A stretch of DNA of 8,108 nucleotides from Lachnospiraceae bacterium (GTDB lineage: Bacteria > Bacillota > Clostridia > Lachnospirales > Lachnospiraceae): assembly GCA_031285465.1 (NCBI GenBank), contig JAITWD010000295.1:1-8108 (forward strand). The letters run 5' to 3'. Position numbers and translations under genes: made by a program. Under the pieces are notes generated by a model. That model was not told the origin of the DNA. It searched no databases and saw only the letters and a program-made list of their open reading frames with translations. Positions 1-5,571 of the stretch are shown here, in pieces. Positions within the stretch are counted from its first letter, which is position 1, and each line of letters opens with the position of its first letter.

Positions 1-1
1 C

Positions 2-1567
2 AACACCGATAAAATTGCCAGCGTAAACGATGCCACCAACCAGCCGACCACCTGTCAGTACGATCAAAACGGTGCAGTTACCGCTATTACAAAGGAGAGC
101 ACCGCTGGTATAGAATACTATCCTTACAGCGGTTTGCCGAAGCGGTTCACAGGCGATGGATACACCACCGAGATTTTATATGATGAAAATAATAACCGGC
201 TTAAGAAGACCGTCTTCAAAGATGGGCAAGGTGAGGAGCGTAAAATATATGTTCACGGAGCCGGAGGGATATCGGAGGAAATAACCGGGCAACGGTCGGT
301 TAAATATCTGCATGGTGTCTCAGGGATCGGGGCGGTATCAAGCAACGGGATCGACTACTCGGTCATCACCGACCGGCTGGGCTATGTCCGGGTGGTGGCG
401 GAGTGTGAGCGGATCATTCAGGCTTATCACTACAAGCCCTTTGGTGAAGCGATAAAGATTGTTGAAGAATCGGTGCTGGTCAACTATCTGTTTGGCGGCT
501 ATGAGCTGGATGGTGAAACCGGGCTGTATAATGCCAAAGCCCGTCTCTACTCACCCGAGCTTTTCCGGTTTCTATCGACCGATCCGCAGGCAGAATTTGC
601 TTCGCCCTATCTATTTTGCGGGAACGATCCGTTTGCCCTGATGGACATCAGCGGAGAGGCGTCCTGGATCGGCGCGTTGATCGGTACGGTCGTCGGGATT
701 GCCATGACCATCGGTTTGACGGTTCTGACCATGGGAGCGGCGGCACCGGTCGCGGTGGCGGCGTTTGGTGCAGGGGGAACGTCGATAGTAACCGCTACGG
801 GAGCGGCAGCAGCGACGACTGCGACCGGAATAGTGGCAGCAACCAGTACGGCAAAGATCGTCGGTATTACCGCCTATAGTATTGGCATGACCACCACTAT
901 TGCTGCGGCAAGCGGCTTGGCTTCGCAGTGGATTGCCAGCGAGATCGACGGGGAACCGATGACTGCCGCCGATGCGGGTAGTATTTTATTTAATTCGGTT
1001 ATTACCGGTCTTGTTTTTGGTGGTGCGGCAACCTTGATTTCCGGTGTGGGCAAATTTGTCGCGGAAGGAAGTAAGGTGGCAGGAAAGTATGTGGCACAGG
1101 GTGCCATCTTAAGTTTGGTAAATTCCGGTGTAAGGGCGGCAGTAAGTCCGGTCAATGATCTGATAAGTGGCAATCCGGTCGGATCAAGCGCCGGGGCGGC
1201 CGCAGGCTTTGGAGCGGCATCGGCGGTGCTTACCACCTTTTCGGTACCGGCGGCCAATCGCATAGCACCGACACCGGGGCTTGCCAATGACGCAATAAGC
1301 ACCACCATATGGGCAGCCCTTGATCCGGAACAGTATTATGATATTGCGGCGGAAGCGGTTGATGCCGGTGAGACCACGGCAGTGTATGAAAGCTATGCCG
1401 TCGGCGGGAAAACCTATGTTAACGGTCAGGATAAGGTTCAACAGGAACGGGTCAATAATGAGCAGCTTGTGCAGATGTATAGTTGCTTCGGTAGTGGAAA
1501 AGAGGCGGGTAATCTGTATTCGCCAAGATATTTTGCGACCAGAGGCTTTGGACAGAAGCTGGTGTAG
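2..1567 (+). CDS. Rhs/YD-repeat family protein, C-terminal part (5' truncated by window edge)
   Basis: The frame is open from base 2, so the start lies outside the window; 521 residues are visible. Numbering from base 2, residues 1-160 carry YD-repeat-like strands. Residues about 165-195 hold the terminal Rhs core signature (TGLYNAKARLYSPELFRFLSTDP is the degenerate match to the usual TGLYYxxARYYDPxxGRFLSxDP), followed by SPYLFCGNDPFALMDISG at about 201-218. After this conserved boundary come about 300 residues of variable C-terminus. Roughly 220-360 is hydrophobic and rich in Ala/Gly/Thr/Val, with three or more segments that could be membrane helices, and a more polar tail runs to the end. 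In polymorphic Rhs toxins such as WapA this part is the effector, but I recognise no toxin fold or catalytic motif here. No immunity-type gene follows; a GH25 lysozyme gene starts 38 bases downstream and is probably co-transcribed. The family call is firm; a toxin role is inference. Confidence 0.88.
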   Translation, partial: NTDKIASVNDATNQPTTCQYDQNGAVTAITKESTAGIEYYPYSGLPKRFTGDGYTTEILYDENNNRLKKTVFKDGQGEERKIYVHGAGGISEEITGQRSVKYLHGVSGIGAVSSNGIDYSVITDRLGYVRVVAECERIIQAYHYKPFGEAIKIVEESVLVNYLFGGYELDGETGLYNAKARLYSPELFRFLSTDPQAEFASPYLFCGNDPFALMDISGEASWIGALIGTVVGIAMTIGLTVLTMGAAAPVAVAAFGAGGTSIVTATGAAAATTATGIVAATSTAKIVGITAYSIGMTTTIAAASGLASQWIASEIDGEPMTAADAGSILFNSVITGLVFGGAATLISGVGKFVAEGSKVAGKYVAQGAILSLVNSGVRAAVSPVNDLISGNPVGSSAGAAAGFGAASAVLTTFSVPAANRIAPTPGLANDAISTTIWAALDPEQYYDIAAEAVDAGETTAVYESYAVGGKTYVNGQDKVQQERVNNEQLVQMYSCFGSGKEAGNLYSPRYFATRGFGQKLV

Positions 1568-1605
1568 GGGGGCTTGTTATGTAAGAATAAAGTGGAGGGA
1601 TCCAA

Positions 1606-2265
1606 ATGGAGAAGAAAGGTATTGATGTTTCAAAATGGCAGAAAGAAATTGACTGGAAGAAGGTCATGGAATCGGGTGTAGACTTTGCAATGATTCGGTT
1701 GGGTTATGGGGCGTCGGATGGTAAAAAATGTGTTATTGACCCATACTTTAATACCAATATTGTTGGAGCTTCGGAGTCAGGGATGGATGTCGGTGTCTAT
1801 TTTTACAGTTATGCCAAAAGTGCATCAGCGGCGGGCAAAGAGGCGGCATTCGTTATTGATAAAATCATGCCTTATCAACGCAAGCTGACCTATCCGATTG
1901 CGTTTGATCTGGAGGATCAAAGTCAAAAGGACCTTGGTAAAATAACCCTTACGGCCATGGTGACAACCTTTTGTGATGCGATTGAAAAGGCAGGTTATTT
2001 TGCTACGCTATATTGCAACTTAGATTGGTGCAAGCGGCTTTTGGAAATGGAAGATATCAAAGATTATGACCTTTGGTTAGCCCAATGGGCAAGTAAACCA
2101 ACAACCGATTATCCATTGGGGATGTGGCAGTATACAAATGCTGGTGTAGTTCCAGGGATCAGGGGACAGGTTGACATGAATATTGCTTACAAAGATTATC
2201 CAACTATTATCGCTAATTTGAGTACAAAACGGTTAATGCACTACCAATATAACCAATATAAATGA
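1606..2265 (+). CDS. GH25 family lysozyme (N-acetylmuramidase), no signal peptide
   Basis: This is a single-domain 219-residue glycoside hydrolase family 25 protein, predicted to cut the beta-1,4 bond between MurNAc and GlcNAc in peptidoglycan. The family hallmarks are visible: GIDVSKWQ at 5-12 with D7, FAMIRLGYG at 27-35, the catalytic strand FDLED at 100-104 giving the D101-x-E103 pair, LWLAQW at 156-161, and WQYTNAG...GQVDMNI at 174-192 with D190. The size fits a bare catalytic domain: no signal peptide, cell-wall-binding repeats or SH3 domain can be seen. Export would therefore need a holin-like, Rhs-linked or non-classical route, or lysis. The start is supported by GGAGGG six bases upstream. 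It follows the Rhs gene by 38 bases on the same strand with no terminator between them, so the two probably share a transcript. It could be a phage-type endolysin relic or an accessory enzyme helping the Rhs protein cross the wall. The enzymatic assignment is strong; the biological role is unknown. Confidence 0.93.
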   Translation: MEKKGIDVSKWQKEIDWKKVMESGVDFAMIRLGYGASDGKKCVIDPYFNTNIVGASESGMDVGVYFYSYAKSASAAGKEAAFVIDKIMPYQRKLTYPIAFDLEDQSQKDLGKITLTAMVTTFCDAIEKAGYFATLYCNLDWCKRLLEMEDIKDYDLWLAQWASKPTTDYPLGMWQYTNAGVVPGIRGQVDMNIAYKDYPTIIANLSTKRLMHYQYNQYK

Positions 2266-2344
2266 GCCCTCATGAACACGACCATCCACATGCTAAGCAG
2301 GTTATTCTAGTAGATTAATTAAGCAGATCATTTATATCCTGGTA

Positions 2345-2373
2345 TTGACAAAATCGACACCCGTGTCTATAAT
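2345..2373 (+). promoter_or_regulatory. Consensus sigma-A type promoter of the tetR-GNAT operon
   Basis: A perfect TTGACA (2345-2350) and a perfect TATAAT (2368-2373) are separated by exactly 17 bases. Transcription should start near 2380, leaving a leader of about 110 bases before the TetR gene. Such a strong promoter in front of a regulator gene makes sense only if it is repressed, which the overlapping palindromes suggest. I saw no other good promoter between the lysozyme gene and the TetR gene. Confidence 0.85.
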
Positions 2374-2398
2374 ATAAATAGACACGGGTGTCGATTTT
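2350..2398. promoter_or_regulatory. Twin TetR-type operators forming a large inverted repeat over the promoter
   Basis: Two 20-base arms (2350-2369 and 2379-2398) are perfect reverse complements around a 9-base AT-rich centre. Within each arm lies a 12-base palindrome of form GACAC-NN-GTGTC: GACACCCGTGTC at 2356-2367, in the -35/-10 spacer, and GACACGGGTGTC at 2381-2392, at the expected transcription start. The two sites are 25 bases apart. TetR dimers typically bind such palindromes and block their own promoter, and the TetR gene begins about 95 bases downstream. The element could also fold in RNA as a long hairpin ending in five U residues and terminate readthrough from the lysozyme gene. 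Operator function is inferred from position and symmetry. Confidence 0.75.
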
Positions 2399-2484
2399 TA
2401 AAAAAGTATGAAATTAATATACATGCGTTAACGGGATGCGTGGCTGATTAAAGGCGGGGCATGGATATAAAGTAGGGTAATAAC

Positions 2485-2490
2485 AGGAGG
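2485..2490 (+). promoter_or_regulatory. Ribosome binding site deciding the TetR start
   Basis: AGGAGG is followed by two consecutive ATG codons. The first (2492) is only one base away, too close for normal initiation. The second (2495) is four bases away and is the more likely start. Confidence 0.65.
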
Positions 2491-2494
2491 CATG

Positions 2495-3070
2495 ATGACC
2501 GCAAAAAAAGAAAGAACAAGAGCATTGATCTTAGAGACCTCCTATACACTGTTTGCACAACATGGCTTCAGCAAGATCACGATGAAGGATATTTGCGACG
2601 CAACCAATTTAAGCCGCGGCGGTCTGTATAGTCACTTTTCCAGTCCTCAGGAAATATTCGAGACCATTCTCGAAGGGTTAAATCAAAAAGATGAGATGAA
2701 TTTTTATCAGGAAATGGAAAGCGGTGTTGCGGCGAACGTGATCATGGATCGTGCACTTTTGCTTATGGAAAGGGAGATGGCGAGCCCGCAAGATTCATTA
2801 AGTCTCGCAATATATGAGTATTCTGGTAGTGTCGATGCAAATTTGATGTGCCATTTTAATCAGAGCAGCGAGCAAAAATGGGCAGCACTTATTAGGTACG
2901 GAATAGAAGGCGGTGAGTTTTACAAGGTCGATATCGAGGAGCTGGTAAGGATTATCTTATACTCATATCAGGGGGTACGAATGTGGAGCAGGATCATCCC
3001 AATGACCCCGGATGTGTTTCGCTCGATCACCAGCCACATAAAAAAACAACTATACAGGCAGAAAGTTTGA
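2495..3070 (+). CDS. TetR/AcrR family transcriptional regulator
   Basis: This is a 191-residue DNA-binding repressor of typical TetR length. The N-terminal helix-turn-helix is clear: RALILETSYTLFAQHGFSKI at about 9-28, then TMKDICDATNLSRGGLYSHF at 29-48, the recognition helix region with the usual GxLYxHF ending, and the PQEIFETIL helix at 51-59. The rest is the variable helical ligand-binding and dimerisation domain, from which no ligand can be inferred. The start was set at the second of two adjacent ATGs because of the distance from AGGAGG; using the first adds one Met. It is probably autoregulated through the twin palindromes in its promoter. The acetyltransferase gene starts 20 bases after its stop, so the pair forms an operon. 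The regulator may sense a compound the acetyltransferase handles. No copy of its palindrome is seen upstream of vanH, so a link to the van operon is not supported. Confidence 0.93.
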   Translation: MTAKKERTRALILETSYTLFAQHGFSKITMKDICDATNLSRGGLYSHFSSPQEIFETILEGLNQKDEMNFYQEMESGVAANVIMDRALLLMEREMASPQDSLSLAIYEYSGSVDANLMCHFNQSSEQKWAALIRYGIEGGEFYKVDIEELVRIILYSYQGVRMWSRIIPMTPDVFRSITSHIKKQLYRQKV

Positions 3071-3090
3071 GATAAAGTAAAGGAGAGATC

Positions 3091-3609
3091 ATGGAGTTTA
3101 AAACCGAAAGATTAATATTACGTCCCTGGAAGGAAAGCGATGCGGAGAGCTTATATAAATATGCAAGCGATCCCGCAGTCGGTCCCATCGCCGGCTGGCC
3201 GGTCCACACAAGCGTGGAAAATAGTCGTGAAATCATCAAGAATGTCCTGTCAGCGCCCGAAATATACGCGGTGTGTTTGAAGGAGGATAATATCGCGATC
3301 GGGAGCATTGGCCTGATCGCGCCGATGCAGTCTCATACGACGATCGCGGAAGATGAAGTCGAGATCGGATTTTGGCTTGGCGTCCCGTTCTGGGGACAGG
3401 GCTATATTCCCGAAGCGGTCGATACAATTAGGCGTCACGCCTTCGAGCGGTTGGGCTATCGGGCGATGTGGTGCGGTTATTATGAGGGCAATGAAAAATC
3501 CCGCCGGTGTCAGGAGAAGTGTGGGTTTATCTATCACCATACCGAGACCGATAAGCCATGTGTGCTAATGGGCGATGTGCGAACGGTGCACTTTACATAT
3601 TTTAAATAG
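3091..3609 (+). CDS. GNAT family N-acetyltransferase, RimJ/RimL type
   Basis: This is a 172-residue acetyl-CoA-dependent acetyltransferase of the Acetyltransf_3 kind. It opens with the family start ETERLILRPW-like KTERLILRPWKESDAESLYKY (4-24). The acetyl-CoA-binding motif A is EIGFWLGVPFWGQGYIPEA (91-109), with the pyrophosphate loop at WGQGY. The late motif GNEKSRRCQEKCGF (133-146) has the usual N-x-x-S and the E-K-x-GF turn. The substrate cannot be read from sequence; relatives acetylate ribosomal protein N-termini, amino acids, polyamines or antibiotics. AAGGAG six bases before the ATG supports the start. Pairing with an adjacent, probably autoregulated TetR protein suggests an inducible detoxification or resistance role, which is inference. 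Its stop codon lies only 5 bases from the stop of vanX on the other strand, with no terminator between them. Confidence 0.92.
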   Translation: MEFKTERLILRPWKESDAESLYKYASDPAVGPIAGWPVHTSVENSREIIKNVLSAPEIYAVCLKEDNIAIGSIGLIAPMQSHTTIAEDEVEIGFWLGVPFWGQGYIPEAVDTIRRHAFERLGYRAMWCGYYEGNEKSRRCQEKCGFIYHHTETDKPCVLMGDVRTVHFTYFK

Positions 3610-3614
3610 TTACT

Positions 3615-4232
3615 TCAAATAACCTCCCCCACCGGAAAATCAAAATATCTATCAGGATAGGGCTCGTTTCGTAACACATAATGCCACCACTCGTACCGAT
3701 AGGCATCAAAGCCACACGCCTCCATGATCGTGCATAAACATCGACGGTTTTGTCGTTCCGAAAGTGAAAGCCCCTTTGCCTCATGATGTGAACGCTCATC
3801 CATCAGATCAAACCCGCCTCCCATTGCCACCTGTTCGCCCGTATCCAGCCGATAAAGGGTAAGGTCGATCGCACTTCCGCGACTGTGGCTGGACTGGGGG
3901 GCAACATACCCCTGTGTGATCATCGCGGCCCGCTCAATATTGGGATAAAATCGTGCTTTGGTGGAGCCGTCCTCCCCCTGCTCCGACCACTTAAGGAAAC
4001 AGTTTACCGCCCGCTGTGGCCGGTAGGCATCCCATAAAAGCAAGCCATATCCTTGCGCTGCCGCCAGTGTCCTGACCCGTAAAAGTGCGGTAGCCAATTC
4101 ATGAGTACCGGCAATTCGGTTGACATAATATCCGTCCACCGGCTTGCCGGTAAAATTATCCCAAGTGGCATATTTGGCATCCCAACGGATGCCGTGCACT
4201 ATTTTATCCAGAAAAACAAATCCTTTTTTCAT
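3615..4232 (-). CDS. vanX: VanX: zinc D-alanyl-D-alanine dipeptidase
   Basis: This 205-residue cytoplasmic metallopeptidase hydrolyses D-Ala-D-Ala so that only D-Ala-D-Lac enters peptidoglycan precursors. The sequence tracks enterococcal VanX (202 aa, compared from memory) almost without gaps, for example WDAKYATWDNFTGKPVDGY at 17-35 and SSHSRGSAIDLTLYRLDTGE at 114-133. The zinc ligands H116, D123 and H184, the catalytic base E181 (in EWWHYVLR) and R71 fall at the same numbers as in enterococcal VanX. The start at 4232 is chosen because GAAAAGGAGA lies 8 bases upstream and the protein then begins MKKGFVFLDKIVHG like known VanX; the frame is open upstream to 4280, but that stretch is not VanX-like. 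The gene starts 16 bases after the ligase stop, and its ribosome binding site abuts that stop, so it is translated from the same message. It lacks the VanXY length and insert, so carboxypeptidase activity is not expected. Confidence 0.97.
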   Translation of the reverse strand: MKKGFVFLDKIVHGIRWDAKYATWDNFTGKPVDGYYVNRIAGTHELATALLRVRTLAAAQGYGLLLWDAYRPQRAVNCFLKWSEQGEDGSTKARFYPNIERAAMITQGYVAPQSSHSRGSAIDLTLYRLDTGEQVAMGGGFDLMDERSHHEAKGLSLSERQNRRCLCTIMEACGFDAYRYEWWHYVLRNEPYPDRYFDFPVGEVI

Positions 4233-4248
4233 CTTATTTATCTCCTTT

Positions 4249-5571
4249 TCACATCGTCTGTAAACCGGCCGATCCCTCAAGTGCCAATGCGACCAGGCGG
4301 TCGATCAGTTCGGTCAAACCGATCCCCGCCGCTGCCATCATACGGGGATAGCGGCTGTAGGCGGTGAAGCCGGGGAGGGTATTAACCTCATTGAGGACGA
4401 TGGTTCCATCGGCCTGGAGAAACATATCCACCCGCGCCAGTCCCCGACAGCCAAGTGCCCGATAGATCGCTTTGGCAGTTTCCTGGATCAGAAGGCGCTG
4501 GTCGGCAGGCAAATGGGCAGGGACGGTAACGACCGCATTCTCCGAACCGTTTTCCGGTTGCTTTTCCTGATGGATCCGAAAGAAGCCGTGACTTAAGGTT
4601 ATCTGATCTACCTCACCAACCGTCAGCTCGCCATCATTGCCCAGCACCGCACAGCCGACCTCAATCCCCGTTATGGCCCCTTCTATAATAACCTTGTGGT
4701 CGTATTGTTCTGCCAGCGCAATCGCGGCCGCCAGCCCTTCTTCATCGTTTACTTTGGTAATGCCGAAGGAAGAACCGGAGCGCGCCGGCTTGACAAAGAC
4801 AGGATAGTCTAAGGACCTTGATTTAGGGTCGATATTTGTTGCGGTCACATTATTGGTCACACTGTCAATGTTGACAAAATTGTCGGTAACGACAGCATCA
4901 GTAGCTGTGACGTCAATATCAGATGCGCGAATATTGTCAATATTGTCACTATTTTGTCCACGATCATATATACAACAAAAGGGAGTGTTAATACCGGCAG
5001 ATCTAACCGTCATATGAGCCAGCGCCTTATCCATGCACAGAACCGAGGCGGGGAGGGCGCAGCCAACATAAGGTATGCCCGATAATTCCAGCAGGCCCTG
5101 GATGGTACCGTCCTCCCCCATTTTGCCGTGCAGAACCGGAAATACGACGTCTATATAACAGGTTTCTACTTTGTGCTCACCGTCCTGTTCGGAAAGGAGG
5201 ATCAGCCCGTGGGTGGCACGGTCCGGGGCAATAAAGACGGTGGGACCGCCGTTGGTCTCCCACTCTGGGCAGGGGGTCGCGCACCGTTTCCAGTTACCTG
5301 AGCGGGTGATACCGATATAGATCGGATCGTACTGCTCACGGTCGATGTGGGCGGCTATTTCCTGTGCCGATTTGATCGACACATCATGTTCTTCCGAGCG
5401 CCCCCCGAATAAAATGGCGATTTTCCGGCGGTTAGCGGCGGGGTTATGCGAAGGGCGATTGCTTATCGATCGGTTGCTTAAATCAGTATCGCTAAAGGAT
5501 GGGTAGCTTGCATCGGTATTGCCGATAGAGGTATCGCTTGAACCGATACTGCTCAAAATGGTGTTATCCAT
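4249..5571 (-). CDS. vanA: VanA-type D-alanine--(R)-lactate ligase with N-terminal extension and internal insertion
   Basis: This ATP-grasp ligase joins D-Ala to D-lactate to give the depsipeptide that replaces D-Ala-D-Ala in vancomycin-resistant cells. Matches to VanA (343 aa, recalled): KIAILFGGRSEEHDVS (50-65), LHGKMGEDGTIQGLLELSGI (148-167), VFVKPARSGSSFG (258-270), VGEVDQI (318-324), FRIHQE (331-336) and LNEVNTLPGF (393-402), which includes metal ligands E395 and N397. H334 equals VanA H244, the omega-loop histidine of the D-lactate-using ligases; D-Ala-D-Ala ligases have the EKY arrangement instead. The protein is 440 residues. About 45 extra residues precede the domain and about 41 are inserted before the YPVFVKP strand; both are rich in Ser, Asp, Asn, Thr and Ile. 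The start at 5571 has AAAGGAG 8 bases upstream and overlaps the last 8 bases of vanH, the arrangement the ends of enterococcal VanH and VanA also imply. The exact van type (A, B, D, F, M or new) is not assigned. Confidence 0.96.
   Translation of the reverse strand: MDNTILSSIGSSDTSIGNTDASYPSFSDTDLSNRSISNRPSHNPAANRRKIAILFGGRSEEHDVSIKSAQEIAAHIDREQYDPIYIGITRSGNWKRCATPCPEWETNGGPTVFIAPDRATHGLILLSEQDGEHKVETCYIDVVFPVLHGKMGEDGTIQGLLELSGIPYVGCALPASVLCMDKALAHMTVRSAGINTPFCCIYDRGQNSDNIDNIRASDIDVTATDAVVTDNFVNIDSVTNNVTATNIDPKSRSLDYPVFVKPARSGSSFGITKVNDEEGLAAAIALAEQYDHKVIIEGAITGIEVGCAVLGNDGELTVGEVDQITLSHGFFRIHQEKQPENGSENAVVTVPAHLPADQRLLIQETAKAIYRALGCRGLARVDMFLQADGTIVLNEVNTLPGFTAYSRYPRMMAAAGIGLTELIDRLVALALEGSAGLQTM
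4811..4956 (-). repeat. Low-complexity insertion inside the ligase gene
   Basis: Residues about 206-253 of the ligase replace a short VanA loop with a Ser/Asp/Asn/Thr/Val/Ile-rich stretch. On the coding strand the bases show a tandem GACAATATT-GACAATATT and several looser copies of ATTGAC and GACAAT. The protein then reads DNIDNI, SDID, VNID, TNID. The DNA is clearly more AT-rich than the flanking ligase sequence. The reading frame is kept throughout, so it looks like in-frame repeat expansion or insertion rather than decay. Confidence 0.75.
5434..5568 (-). repeat. Repeat-rich N-terminal extension of the ligase
   Basis: Residues 2 to about 46 of the ligase have no counterpart in VanA. They contain degenerate six-residue units of the form (S/G)-(D/N)-T-(D/S)-x-S, seen as SSDTSI, GNTDAS and SDTDLS, encoded by related bases (AGCGATAC, GGCAATACCGAT, AGCGATACTGAT). 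No Cys motif, hydrophobic segment or signal peptide is present, so it is probably a disordered tail. Confidence 0.65.

Noticed and set aside
134..136. TTG as the start of the Rhs protein
   Set aside because: The frame is open to the window edge and the residues before it are YD-repeat-like, so the gene is simply truncated by the window.
874..1308. 144-codon open frame on the - strand inside the Rhs gene
   Set aside because: It is a shadow of the Ala/Gly-rich Rhs coding region, with biased Pro/Ala/Thr composition and no family motif. The + strand frame continues the Rhs protein without break.
2350..2398. The large inverted repeat as only a terminator for the lysozyme gene
   Set aside because: It overlaps a perfect -35/-10 pair, and each arm is itself a TetR-style palindrome. 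A dual role is possible, but promoter/operator is the better primary call.
4233..4280. Longer start for VanX at 4280
   Set aside because: The extra 16 residues overlap the end of the ligase gene and are not VanX-like. GAAAAGGAGA at 8 bases and exact agreement with VanX numbering favour 4232.
5374..5381. TCGACAC-like half site inside the ligase gene as a TetR operator
   Set aside because: Only a half site within conserved coding sequence, without the GTGTC partner. No full GACAC-NN-GTGTC was seen near vanH, so control of vanHAX by this TetR is not supported.
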